Of a DNA stretch of 64,000 bases, positions 22,101-37,100 are shown one piece after another. Numbering within the stretch: the stretch's first letter is position 1; each line of letters starts with the position of its first letter. The translations under genes and the position numbers were made by a program. Origin of the DNA: Sinotaia quadrata (lineage: Eukaryota > Mollusca > Gastropoda > Architaenioglossa > Viviparidae); assembly GCA_028829895.1 (NCBI GenBank), contig CM054181.1, forward strand, positions 995,501-1,059,500, given 5' to 3'. The notes below the pieces were generated by a model. It worked only from the letters and a program-made list of their open reading frames with translations. It did no database searches and was not told the DNA's origin.

Positions 22101-25100
22101 ACACTCAGATGACTGAGTCAGATGTATATATTACACAACAGAACACTTCGTCACTGCATTAAAAGCGCTCTTATTGTTTAGAATTGCATTATTTTGGGAG
22201 AAGCGAGTGATATTGTTAATTAAAAGCAATATGCTTTGCTGAAAGTTACTGATACAGAAATTTATGAAAACAGCCATGTTCTTTTCAATGCTGTTTAACT
22301 GGGTAGTTTTCATTTTTATGATTACTTCATACATCTTAAATTTTCAAGCAAGATTTGCATATAATGCTAACAATATGAAAGAATCAAGGTTTGTTGACAG
22401 CTAAAAAAAACCAATGTTTGTTTGATTTCCTACATACTTGATGGTGGTAGTGATGTATCATAAAATCTTATAACCTTATAATTGTAATGGAATTGATAGT
22501 AAAAGTGGAAAATATTATTTACTGAGAACAACACTACAGATTGATACATGTTTTGGTGGCAAGTCAATCCTTAGTTCATCGTTTTAAAATAGAGCAGTCA
22601 CTAATGACACTTATTTTGAATTGGTGACATCGAACCCTGTTAATGGGTGGGAAATTCTAATTTTATTTTACAGAGAAACTCAAGCATCATGCAGCAAACA
22701 CATTTTGAATGAAAATCTAAAAGGGTTTTGTAAAAAAAAAAAGCATTATTGGGCAGACATTTTCCTCTTTTTAGCTCTGTACAGGCAAGATTTTTCAGGA
22801 TTTCAGTGAGATTTAGGGTTACGTCAGTAAAAACATCATATCTTAGGTATTAGTGCATATATTTTAATGAAATAAAATGCAAAATGAAAGGAAATGAAAG
22901 CAGCTTTAATAATATCCTTACCTGAAGTATAATTACGAGATGTCAAATTTTAATCCATGCATGAAGACAAATATTTACCCAAAAAAGTTATTGTCCAGTG
23001 ATTGTCAGCTATATACACTATGTACACACACTGTCCACTGTTTATTTTACATCAGTTCATCTAGGCTACTACCTGCATTTACAAAAGCTCAGCATGTGCA
23101 CTATCAGATTCTGGAGTGCCTTCTTGCAAATATTTGCATAAATTATCAACAAATTCTTTAAAAAATGTTGCCTGAAAATGTGAATTTCACTTTTTCGGAC
23201 ATGATGTTCCTGATGAGAAATTTTTGTTGTAGCCCTAAGGTACTTTCATCAAAGTTTATGGTACAAAAATAAAGTTCAAAAGAAAAGCAAGAACATACTT
23301 TAAAAGATGAAACATAGTTCTTTATTTTTATATAAAAATCTTTAATTCAGGTTCAATGTGGAGAAACTGCTGTGAGATACATTTTAGTAAATTTGCATGT
23401 GAAAGTGCATTTGTCCCCTGTAAAACAGTGATGTTGGGACTACCTACTTGGAGCTCAACCCTTAAATATAATGAGAGTTAACTACAATATCAGAATATTC
23501 CAGAAATACAATACAAACTTTGGGTGCTGACAGCTTTAGGTAAATTCTCAGTCACAACTTCATTCGTGAAAAACTGTTTTCAGGTGTATCCACCTCTTTC
23601 TTATCTCTCCTTCATCTCTCTAACACTCTCTCCTATCTTTCATCTCTCACTCTTATCTCATCTCTCCTTTTTTCCCATTAAACAGCCATGAGGTTAAAAG
23701 TGGACTAACCAACCAACTACTTTAAATGGTTGATTAAAACTTAAAATATTTACAAGATCCTTTTAAAATATTTTAAAATGATTATAAGGTCTTTATTTAG
23801 ATATGGCACTTAGTGTTGGGAGCCATCTGCATTGAGTTCAATGAAATAAGTGATGAGGTACAAAAATACAAATTAGTCTTGGGAGCCATGTGAATGAGCT
23901 CAGTGAAATAAGTGATGAGGTACAAAAATACAAATTAGTCTTGGGAGCCATGTGCATTGAGCTCAGTGAAATAAGTGATGAGGTACAAAAATACAAATTA
24001 GTCTTGGGAGCCATGTGCATTGAGCTCAATGAAATAAGTGATGAGGTACAAAAATACAAATTAGTGTTGTATTTTGCTAGAGAAACAATGGGTTGACACA
24101 GCCATGCACATGTACATCATATTTTTTTTATAATGCTGATTTATACTAATGCCCCATGCTTACTCTCTGGAAAATATCATTCTATCTGTCTGTCAGTCTA
24201 TCTAAATATAGATATATATATACATATTTTTCTGATAATAAAACATATTCTCTAATTTGAAATTACACTGGAACACTGACAGAGCCTATTTATAAGGGTG
24301 AAATAAACTTTCTTTTGTTTTCTTTAACATGTTTAATAATAGTCTTGTTTTCAATTGTATGTTTTTAATTTTATATTTCTCTGTCAGATTCACAGATATT
24401 CCAATACCTTAAAGAAGCATCAAGCTGTACCTTACTCACCTGCAACAGAAGAAAGGTGATTGATCTGATTACAACAAATTTTGTGTTTGCTATGTTTTTC
24501 AAAATTTCTATTAGCATTTCTTCCCATGTAAACACATTTATGGGTTTTTGTTTGGGGAGTTTTTAAAAAACATTCTTTTTGAGGAAACATTCCTTCAATA
24601 CTTCAAATAATGATCATAAACAATATTGTTAAATATTCTCTTCTTATTCACTGCAATAGTTTGATAAAATATTATTTATTTTGTTATCCCATTATAATTT
24701 TATATATGTATGTATAAACTAACAATGATTAACTATGGGGAAATAATCAAACTGTTTTTAAAAAAAATGTTTAACCCAGATGAAAAGAGATAAATGTACA
24801 TCAGTGTGCAGCAATAATTATAAATCATGCGAGTGGAACTGTTAGCAGCAATAATTATAAATCATGGTGAGTGGAACTGTTAGCAGCAATAATTATAAAA
24901 CATGGCGAGTGGAACTGTTAGCAGCAATAATTATAAATCATGTGAGTGGAACTGTTAGCAGCAATAATTATAAAACATGGCGAGTGGAACTGTTAGCAGC
25001 AATAATTATAAATCATGTGAGTGGAACTGTTAGCAGCAATAATTATAAAACATGGCGAGTGGAACTGTTAGCAGCAGACAATATCAACATGCTCTAATTG

Positions 25101-28100
25101 TTGAGACTCTAACTTTGTTCATTGCTCAATCAAAAGTCCATAAGAAACATACCTGTAAACATGTAAAATTAAGCTTGAAACCCATTCAGATCATCAACAG
25201 TTTTAGCAGGCATCTTTTGAGCATTGTTCAGCAAATCAGAAAAAATGAAATGAACTTTTGTTGTTTGCCAGCACACATGCTTAATTGGTCAGAATGAAAA
25301 CTTGTTTACGGCTGTGGATTTGCTTTAATTTTGTACAAAACCTTTGTTTATTATGTAGAAAGCCTAACACTTTAATTCTGAAATAGTATATTAGATTGCA
25401 TAAACATGTCACATGAATACATTTGCTCCATAATGGCATCTGTTTACCTTTTTTGAATTCAGCCACCCCCAAAAATGGTTTGTGTTAAAAAAATCTATGC
25501 TTCAATCAGCTTCTAAAAGCAAGCAGTCAAGAAACACAGCAGCTAACAGTTGCAAAGAATTATGCAAAAAATCAAAATAATATCTTTGAGACAGATGTTC
25601 AAAACTCATACACTGCTTACTAGTTTGCATTTCATTTTCTACTTCTAGTGACAGTTTTCTCGGGGAGGTGGGGGGAATCCAGGGCACATTTCAAAAGTGA
25701 ATTATATACTTACCTACTTTCTGAGAAAGGTGATGGGAGTGTACTGTTTGCTAAGTTGAAAATCATCAGTGTAATTGATTTAGAGTTACATTGATAGATG
25801 TTTGAACTCTTTGTTCTCATTTGTCTTGTTTTTTGTAATTTAGCATTGATCGGATTTTAGGAACTATATTTCTCAAAAACTAGCAGTCATATCTGAATGA
25901 AACTTTGCACATTCTTTAGAGTGTTATTTACATTGTGACAGAAGGAAATATATTTATTTATTAATTAGTTTTTATTCTCTTTAACTTGAAAGTTGGGAAA
26001 TAACATTAAAAATTATGTTGTTTTGCAAAAAAATAATAATTAAAAATTAAAAAGATTTTAAAAACACTTTTGTCACAATATAGATATAGTCTGTATGTGT
26101 ACTTAAGAAAAAATATGAAATTTTTAATTTGGACACTATTGAGATTATTTCTGAGAAATCTTTCATGGTGACTGTTTTCCTTGGTTTCCATAACAATGAA
26201 TGGTTGTAGTACAAAATTGATGGTTATTTTATATTCACAGAACCAAGTACAACAACAGGCTGATAAAAAATAAAAAAAGATAAAGATTTCACTGCCACAA
26301 GTTGCCTTAATAAATAAAATAAGTAATTTATGTTTTTGATGCTAGTTGCAAAAGACAACAGGTCCACTCCTAAAGCAGGACTAATGTGATAATTTTGAAA
26401 GTGTTATTGCTCCTAAAATTAATGGTAAGGAACCTCAGCATGATTGGCTATGTTATTCTATTCTACTCTTTATTTTAATATAGGACAATAATTAAACTTT
26501 TTTTTTGCAGTATTCTTTTTGATTTCATTATAAAAATAAATCTGTAAGTTTATCATTCCTTGAGAGTCTGCTTAAAATTCATGTAGCACACATGCAGAGT
26601 AGCTATTTATTCTTTTTCTTTACATTGACTTCTTTTCCCCACAGGAATTGCGTGGAAACTTTTCATCTTCTTGATGTTCTCAGTTTCTGTAGAGTTTAAA
26701 AAAAAAAAGAATGAAAGATTTATGGAAGTAGTTTTCCAATTGCTTGTCATTGTTTACAGTTTACTTACATGTTTTAGTAGTGTTTCAATGATTGTATGCA
26801 TTGCTTTTCCTAGTTGTGTTAATATATGTATAGAAAATTTTAAAAAAAATAATATGTGTGAGGAAGCTATTTGTAACTGCCTTTAAGTTTGTGGTTTTCC
26901 TTATTATTTTATTTTTCCTTATTTTTTATTGTGTAATTGTGTGTTTGGGGTGGGTTTTATTAATATTTATTTTTATAGAAGACAGAAAGTACCCCATACT
27001 CAAATTAAAACAATCAAATATTAAATACTCAAAGACTCACAAATTTTTAGGGATCACATTTGATGAAAACATTAATTTCAACCAACACAGAAAATACCTT
27101 AATCAAAATGAACAAAACACTAAACATCATTAAAACAACAAAAGGGAAAGACTGGGGGGGGGGGGCAGACACGCCCACTCTACTAACAGTCATAAGAGCA
27201 ATAATATACTCAGTCATAGACTGGAAGCACAACTTAACACAGCAACCAATAGCCCTAAAACTTAAAAAAAAAACTACAAACAATTCAATATAAATAGAAT
27301 AAGCATAAACGCACTCCCAAACACAAAAAAAATGAAGAAATATTAAAACAAACAATGGGCTAATAGAATACAACACAGGAAAAATCTTCCCACAAATACA
27401 CATTTACAAAACAAGAAATGGGATAAAAAGGGACACAGCATGCCAAAAGCAACAAGAATAAAAAAAAAAACAAGTGGACAGAAAATAAGCTACCCACATA
27501 CTAACTAAAAAATTAATAGAAAAATACAACTTGAACTCACTAAAATTGAAGATCCCAAAACCCAACCTCAGCCCCCCTGGACAATCAATACACCAAAAAT
27601 AGACTTAGCACTACTCAGACAACCAAAAAAGCACAACCAACCACACTTAGCGAAACAAAGAACACTAGAACACATAAATAAAAAATACTTCAACCATCAC
27701 CACATATACACTGACGGATCCAAAAGCAAAATGGGAACAGGGCAGCAGCACATACACCCACATTCACACAAACATACAAATTAGATAAAAGACATTCATT
27801 ACTAACAGCAGAACTAGAAGCAATCCAAAAAGCGCTGACAATAGCAAAAAACACCCTAACAACCAAAACACAAATACTCATACTCACTAACATCACTACA
27901 AAATTTAGCTAACCCCTTCCAACCCACAAGAGCACAAATCACCAATGCAATATGCAAACACATAACTACATTAGAAAAAAAAGAAATAAAAATAACACTG
28001 TTATGGATCCCCAGTCACATAAACATAACAGGAAATGAAAGGAGCAAACATGGAATACCTCTAAACACCCCAATACATATACCAGAATTGCAAGCACAAA

Positions 28101-31100
28101 TAAAACAAATCTTTAAAAACAAGTTCCCCACCCCACCCATACAATCTGCCTAAAGTTCGTGCTACTCAAATGCATGGGGTAACCACTCTGCCTAAAGTTC
28201 ACTTGATTCACATTCAGGGGATAGTTTATAAGTTCTTGCCCCGCCTTGGTCAATTCCATTTGTGTTTAGTTGCATCTGCACCACTGATTGTAAAACCCTT
28301 AATTTTAATCAATGTGAAATGTTAATAAAATTTACTTTATGTTGTTATTATCATTAATTAAATTATATTGGCATGATTTTAAAATAAAGCATTACTTCTT
28401 TAGACATTTTAACCTCTGGAATGCATTCATACGAAGTGTATTTCACAGTGTGAAAATTTTCAGGTTAGGGACAAAGAAGAAACGTTCACGATTTTGTACT
28501 GTTCATGAGCAGTGTCTGATTGAATATTTCTGCCGAAATGACCAGCAGGCCATCTGTTCCCGGTGTGTCATAATTGGAGAACACAAATTGCATGACATAC
28601 AAACCCTTGAAGACAAGGTATAGATACGTGAAATGCTTACATTGTCTTTCTTTATGGTTTGCTACAGAAATAAAAAATTGTTGGTAAACAAATTCTCCTC
28701 AGTGAAAATGAAATCAAATGTTGAAGTTATTTTGATTTATTCTGTAGTTTATGTTTTGAACTACATCCAGCATTTTATATATTTAGAGTGGCTTTCTAGA
28801 TCAGTGACCATTAACTTTGAGAAAATAGTAACAAAAAAAAAAATACATATACTTCTGGAATATTTAAGATGCTTAATTAATTGGGCATTGTTTTTTTTTT
28901 TCTGGAGGGAGGGAGAAGGAGGGGGAAAAAAAACCTGTAAAATATTAAAAGTGATTGTAGTGAAGGATTTCATATTTGTTTACATTCGTGTAAATATGAA
29001 TTGAATATGTTCATGTTTGTATAATTCAAAGTTCGGGTTAAAAATGAAAATAAGTTTTTGTATGAGTATTGATATACATACAACTTATTTTTGGGACAAC
29101 TGTCAGAAAGGGCTTCATTGCGAATGATGTGTGACTAGTTAATTTTTTTAATTTTATTTTATTTGTTTTCTAGGGTGTAGTGGTGGTTGAAATTTCAACA
29201 ACGCATTCACAAAATTATAGTTCAATAATCTGTATTTTTTTACTGAGTAGTATAAATAAGTTCTTATTATTAAGTAACCTGTTAAATTATTTATTAACAT
29301 TTATTTAATCAGATTTGTTTACATATTACCTTATTGATCATATGAAAGTTCCGTAACTTCCATCTTGCTCTTGTTCATTTTGTTTCTTGAATTGTGCAGA
29401 ACAAAGAAATCCTTTCACAAATGGAACCTGCTCTTCAGTCGGCAAAAGAGGTGATTTGGCGACTGGACAAAGCCAGCAAGGTGAGGTTATATATGTTATA
29501 TATTTTATATATATATTATTTTGACTTATTTTCTCAAACTGATTTTACAGCAAAACAATTTGCAATGCAGTGTTTATTTTTTAAAAAATTGGTTTAAACT
29601 GTTTTGTTTTGCTTGTTATGAATTCACTTTGAGAGTTACTTCTAAATGTAAAATTGATATCAAAGAAAAATGTTAATTTGGAAATATTACTTTCTCGACA
29701 ATGTTTGGAGTCATTACCATATGTTCTGTAGCATTTGTTTAAACTTCATATGGATGCCAGAAAAAAAGTCAAGCTCTAGCATTGCAGTAAATCATATACA
29801 TGCACACAAATAGGTTTGATTGTTGGAATTGGGTATTGAACATTTAATTTGTGTAAATTAAGATTAACAGTGTAGATTAGATTAATCTGCTTGGCGGAAT
29901 GGTTAAATATACTATAACTACAAAATGTGAGCAGAAGTAATACATTCAAATTTAAATAGATTTTTTACACTATGAATATGAATATAAATTTGAATATATT
30001 TGCACTTACAAGTAGATGTGTAGAAAAATTTACAGCTGAATGTTGCATCATCACACATTTACAAGTAGATGTACAGAAAATTATTTCAATGTATTTTGTT
30101 GTTTCTGGGCTGTTGAATTTTGATGTTGGACTTCTAAAAAAATAAATTACTGACCCAAATGGATGCTGATCTTTAAAATATTTTATGTGGGCAGGACCTT
30201 CTTATTTTATTTTTACTTTTATTATTATTTAGATAACAAAAAGTGCATTTCATAATTTTTGTATTATTTTTAATTCTTTTATCTTCTCTGCAGTTCATAT
30301 AAACTATATCACCTTTTAAGTTTTTGTTAATTTAAGGGGAAAGTCTCTTGAGTCATACATTTTATGTTTTTGTTAATTAAAGGGGAAAGTCTCTTGAGTC
30401 GTACATTTTTGACTGCATTTCAGATATACTGAATTGTTTCTTCTGTTAATGGTAACTTGCCAGTAATGTAACATTTTACCATGTAACTTTTTAGCAATGT
30501 AATATTTTACATTGTGTGGCCTGAAGGTCTCATACTCTATAAATCTCATTGCTGTCTTTAATTTAGACACTGGCTGGTGCCTTACCTTCAAGTAAAGTGG
30601 ACACAAAGGGAACTATAGATAAAGTGCGACAACATTTTCAAGAGCTTCATTCACTGATTCAGGCTAGGTATGGAAAGAATTACAAAATTACTAGTTAGTG
30701 GCCTCTGTCTTCAAGTGGAAAGTAAGCAGACTCTCCCTTATCTGGGATAATATTAACTGGAATACTTATATGAATAAAATGTTTTAAAAAAATAATACAT
30801 TTATGCATACATGTAATAAGAAGTCTGGGATACGAGGCGGTTAGTACAAAACATAAGTGACATAGAAAGTCTAGGATGTGAGAAAATAGCTTAAAAATGA
30901 CTGATATATCAGCTTGTGTGGATGCTGTGCAGCCTTTTGTGTGTTAAATGGACGGTGGCTGACAATATATTTTGGTTTGTGTGTTAAATGGATGGTGGCT
31001 GACAATATATTTTGGTTTGTGTGTTACATGGATGGTGGCTGACAATATATTTTGGTTGACTTGGGTTTACTTTTCTCCACCCATTCTGAATACTCAAGTC

Positions 31101-34100
31101 TACCATATTTTGAAATTATAACTCTTTGCAATCACAGAAATCATAGTAGTAGTATGTTTATGGAATGATAACTTGATCAAGTTTTTGTGTTTCTTTTTTC
31201 TCTTTTGCCCTGGTTTGAGCAGACAGCTTTTAGTGCAAAGACTAGTGCAGTGATTTATAAGAATTGGCATCACAAATGTTTTAGTACAAAGACTAGTACA
31301 GTGATTTATAGGAGTTGGCATCACAAATGTTTTAGTACAAAGACTAGTACAGTGATTTATAGGAGTTGGCATCACAAATGTTTTAGTACAAAGACTAGTA
31401 CAGTGATTTATAGGAGTTGGCATCACAAATGTTTTAGTACAAAGACTAGTACAGTGATTTATAGGAGTTGGCATCACAAATGTTTTAGTACAAAGACTAG
31501 TACAGTGATTTATAGGAATTGGCATCACAAATGTTTTAGTACAAAGACTAGTACAGTGATTTATAGGAATTGGCATCACAAATGTTTTAGTACAAAGACT
31601 AGTACAGTGATTTATAGGAGTTGGCATCACAAATGTTTTAGTACAAATACTAGTACAGTGATTTATAGGAATTGGCATCACAAATGTTTTAGTACAAATA
31701 CTAGTACAGTGATTTATAGGAATTGGCATCACAAATGTTTTAGTACAAATACTAGTACAGTGATTACAGGAATTGGCATCACAAATGTTTTAGTACAAAT
31801 ACTAGTACAGTGATTTACAGGAATTGGCATCACAAATGTTTTAGTACAAATACTAGTACAGTGATTTATAAGAATTGGCATCACAAATGTTTTAGTACAA
31901 ATACTAATACAGTGATTTATAGGAATTGGCATCACAAATGTTTTAGTACAAATACTAGTACAGTGATTACAGGAATTGGCATCACAAATGTTTTAGTACA
32001 AATACTAGTACAGTGATTTATAGGAATTGGCGTCACAAATGTTATAGTACAAATACTAGTACAGTGATTTATAGGAGTTGGCATCACAAATGTTTTATAA
32101 GCTGGGCAAGCAAACAATTTTGCTTTGGCATAGAAAGCATTAAAGAATAAATGTAACTTGACCTTTACCATCGTTCCTGGTATGGACAGCTTTGAAGAAT
32201 GTATATAACTTGACATTGAAGAATTCATGTAAATACAACATTTACTGTTAGTCAGGCATTGAAGAATTAATGTAATACAACATTTAATGTTAGTCAGGCA
32301 TTGAAGAATTAATATAACTTGATCCAGGCATGGAAACCGTTGTGAAATTAGGGCTTATAAATGAGAATCTGAATTAAATTTAGGATGATTACAAGTATAA
32401 ATTTAGGTAGCGGCACCAAAAAAAAAAATAATAATAAAAGCAAGCATTCAGTTTTGTTATTTTCATTTAAACTTTTTACAACATGAAAAAAAATTTTTAA
32501 ATTGTGAAGCTATCTTATCTCAATTTGTTCCAGAGATATGCTGTTTTTAAGTTTTAAAAAAATATCGGTTAGTGAAAAAATTGGTTATTTCGACCATTTT
32601 TATACTTGCTAAAGACTAACTAAAATCTAAAATGCAGTTATGAAAGTTTAATACTTTATTCCTTTCTACTTGTAGATAAAAAATGCAAAGCTTTAACTTT
32701 CTATATGATAAAATAACAAAATGCCTAGCTGCAGAAATTAATAAAAAAACATTCTCAAGTTAGTTAAAAATAACACAATTGATGAAGTTTGGCACAGCAT
32801 ATCTGATTCATTAATTGAAATATATTATTGAAATTGTTCATTTGTTAAAATGTATATAAAGAATAAGCCCATTTTTTTCCAGAATGTTATTTTCATTTGT
32901 TTCATGTACAGGTTGGCTCAAACTTTGTAAAATCACCAAAATGACTGTCGACGGCACTTTTATACACTTTTGCACAAAACTGGCCATAACATTTGAACCA
33001 TTTGCATGATTATCATGAAATTTTGCAGTGTGATAAATACTACTTTGCTAATTATTTATAAAAAAATTCAGCACTTTTTATGCACTAACAGTAAATTTAT
33101 GCATTAAGAATGCATACAAAAATTGTGCAATTACACAGAATTAGTAAACATTTTTTCATGTCAAAATCTTGAGTTTTATACCAAACAAAATTAGTTCTTG
33201 TCATGTTTCACTTGCAGAAGTTAATCATAAAAATGTTAAGATATTAATTAGTAGGTAGCAGCACAATAGTAAACCAGCAATAATCAATGTATAAAAGTGC
33301 AAATTTTCATTACTTTTCATTCACTGATTTCTCAACATCCAAAGCATTTTTTAATTCAAACAAACATTCAAAATCAAATTTAATGTATCAATTTCTTATG
33401 ATTGTAAATTTGTATATCTTGCTTGTATGTGGAAAGTACATGGATTGAATAAAGTTGATAATTATTCACCTATGTCGAGTTTTGTCCAGCAGATTTACAA
33501 GACAAAATGTGTGTTTTGGCATATGGTGTTTTTTACCTTGGCTTGTGTCAATGTGTGCCACACACAAACACATTACACACATATATTTGGTATCAAAATA
33601 AAGATAATTAAATGCTGCATCCACTGCTATGAAGTTTGGCTTGGTTTATTCTGTACACATTTTACAAACGAATTTTACAACAAAAGTTGGCAAGTAATCT
33701 ACAATTTTCTTCATTAAAAAAATGGTCAAAAGTAACACCATTACTAGGCTCGAATAAAAATCTTTGCACTTTATTTTGTGCAATTTATTGTGTAATAAAG
33801 AGAAGACAATGTACAACTTCAAGGGGTAGGGATGGACAAAAGTTAGAAGTGAAAGTAGTATCTTTGCAATATGTAGACACTGATAGGCCTAATCTTCCTT
33901 GATTTTTATAGTGACCTAATTCAACATTGATTTATGAATGAATGAAATCACATCAAAGACCTATAAAATTAAATTGAAATAATAACACTGCCCAGTATGT
34001 AACATAATTGTTTGTTCATGAAACAAGCATGCGATGACAGATCCACTACTACGATAAACGATGGAAACAAACTGCTAATCATATATTAAACTACATAATA

Positions 34101-37100
34101 AAACTATACCCCCTTTATCCACCCTTATGTAGCATGATCTAGCTCTAAAAACTATTTTGACTTTTACTACTCTTGTGTAGTGTGTTCTAGCTCTAAAAAC
34201 TATTTTGACTTTTACCACCCTTGTGTAGTGTGTTCTAGCTCTAAAAACTATTTTGACTTTTACCACCCTTGTGTAGTGTGTTCTAGCTCTAAAAACTATT
34301 TTGACTTTTACCACCCTTGTGTAGCATGTCCTAGCTCTCAAAGCTGTTTGACTTTTACCACCCTTGTGTAGCATGTCCTAGCTCTCAAAGCTATTTTGAC
34401 TTTTACCACCCTTGTGTAGCATGTCCTAGCTCTCAAAGCTATTTTGACTTTTACCACCCTTGTGTAGCATGTTCTAGTGCTCAAAGCTATTTGACTTTTA
34501 CCACCCTTGTGTAGCATGTTCTAGCTCTCAAAGCTATTTTAGCTACCTTTGTGTAGATCCAACAAGCATCTCATTTAATGCAGCTGCTTAATTGACAGAT
34601 TTCTACCTCTGTCCACACAAGCAAAAGCAATAGACAGTAATAAATATAGACAACATACAGAGATTCTCTCTTGATTTGGGTATGCAAAATAGTATCCTTC
34701 CTTTTGCTTATAGGACAAACAGAACTGCTTTTCCTCAGGACCATTTAAATAGAATATATATTTATAGTTGTCAGTAATAGGTTACTCGCCAGTAAAATAG
34801 AATACATTATATATTTTTAGTTGTTAGTCAGTCGTTGGTTACTCGCCAGTTAAAAAAATGGACATTCTATTGCGTAAATAAATCTATTTTATTTTCCATG
34901 TAATTCATCTGTAACTATAACTAGATGTAAAAACAGGACATTCTATTTTATGTATTAGATGTAAAAATGTTTACTTATCAACATTGTCACTCCTCTCTTC
35001 ATTTCAGTTTTCAGAAACTGAATTTTTAACCAAAAAATAAATAATTATAATATTCAAAAATCATTGCGTGATCGTTAAAGACAGGCCATCACCTTCTCTA
35101 TCAAAATATTATTGGATGATGGGGATGTGTTTTGATATGACTCTTTCAAGATGATTCATTTATTCCAGAGAGGAAATGCTTCTGGAGGAAATTAAAGAAG
35201 CATCATCATGTGTGTTGAATCCCATTCAAGATATGGTATGAATACATTTTCCTTTTTACTTAATGTTTTACTGTCCTATGTCTGTTCAGTTTTATTTGTT
35301 GACTGTTAAATTTGATACATTTGTGATATATGTGTGTGTGTGTGTGCGCATGCATGCATATTGCATTTGTTTTTTTGAGTGTCGCAAGGATGTATATGTC
35401 CGATTGCGGTGCCGTAGGGTCATATATATCCAGTTGGCGTGCTTGCTCAACGTCAGTGATGCTAATCATTCAAAATAACCAATCACTGTGAAGGAAAGAT
35501 GTGTTTGGTTTCAGCAACCAATCTGTTATAAATTCTATCATTGGATATTATAATTAGAAGGCTCAAGTGATTAAGAGCGCTTTTTCTGGTACAAGCTACC
35601 ATCGTTTTTCTGGTACAAGCAGCCAGGGAATTTTTGCAACAAGCTACAAACTATGGCTTCAAGTCGAAATTATTTTTCTAATGCTATGTCACCCCACAGC
35701 TGGATCCAAATATGATCCAGCAGATGATTCTTTTGATTTTTCTTCAGATGAAGACTTTCTGCCAGTCCCTAGTGAAATTTTGGATGGAAGAGGAGACCAT
35801 AGACAAACCGATCGTCCATATGGTATAGCATGGGTTTCATCTTGTGACATATTGGTCCAAAAGCCCCTTCCTTTTGCAATAATCAGTAGAATACAAATTC
35901 CATTTGCAGAAAATGCTACAATACTAGATATTTTTCAAAGATTTTTACCAGAGAATTTCGTTGAAAAAAGTGTCAGTACACAAATATTTATGTCGCAGAT
36001 CTCTTAGCACAACCAAGTATTTCTGAAGATGTTTGTTTCAAACAATGGCATAATACATAGGTAGGTGACATTTTTCAGTTTTTAGGGCTTATTCTTTAGA
36101 TGGGAATAGATAAGAAACCTTGTATTCGTCATTATTTCTCAAATGATGAAATTCTTGCCCATTCTTTCTTTTGTAAAGTTTTGTCAGGACACAGATTTCG
36201 TTTGTTGTCGACCTGTTTACATTTTTTGAATAATTGCATCTTTGGATCTAGCAACCATATTCTGAAAATCAGATTGATTATTGATCATTTCAGACAAGTA
36301 TTCACATCAGTTTATGTGCCTGGTGAAAATATTTGTGTTGATGAATCTTTGATGCTTTGGAAAAGTCGTTTAGACTTCAGGAATCAAATTTGGAATCAAA
36401 TCATACAAAATCTGCGAGAGTACAACTGGCTATATTTTCGATTTCATTATGTACACAGGGAAAGACACTGAGTACTCTACTGATGGAAATCAGGGTGAGA
36501 AAGTGGTTCTAATACTTTTAGAACCATTGCTAGGAAAATATTATAAACTGTACACAGATGAATTTTTTTTTACTAGCCCCACTTTAAGCACGCACTCTTT
36601 TGGCAAACAACACATACATATGTGGAACTGTCTTGGGGAACAGAAAAGACACACCAAAGAACTTTCCAGGCACTAAACTGACTCCAGAAAAAATTTCAAT
36701 TGTCCATAGTAATGGCATTTCTTGTTTAGCATGGCAAGACAAGAAACAAATTCTCATGCTTAGTCTAAAGTTTTTATTTTGGTCGGCTTCTGAAGAGGCA
36801 AGACTCTGGCATTGACATCACCGAAACATCCCCACAATACATGGACTATTTTCCATTAACTTATTTTCATACATTTATTAATGAAATATTAGTTACTTGT
36901 AAAAGTATATATTAGGTTCATTAAATCTATTTAGTTGAATTTAGTCACAAGAGCTCTTCAGATCTCCTAAATTTAACTGAACTAATTATATGTTTCCAGT
37001 ACAGTTCTAAACTGGGTGTTGGTAATGATTGCTTACATGACTCAGAACTTGATGAATAAACTTATTAAGGCATGCCATTTTAGAATTGGTAACTTTGGTA

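Noticed and set aside
31187..31813. 208-residue + strand repeat protein and 210-residue - strand repeat protein
   Set aside because: Both are readings of the 51-bp minisatellite. They lack a domain, splice logic or start context and lie inside an intron.
33427..33902. Two overlapping + strand frames of 88-96 residues
   Set aside because: Low-complexity intronic sequence with no recognised motif or splice context.
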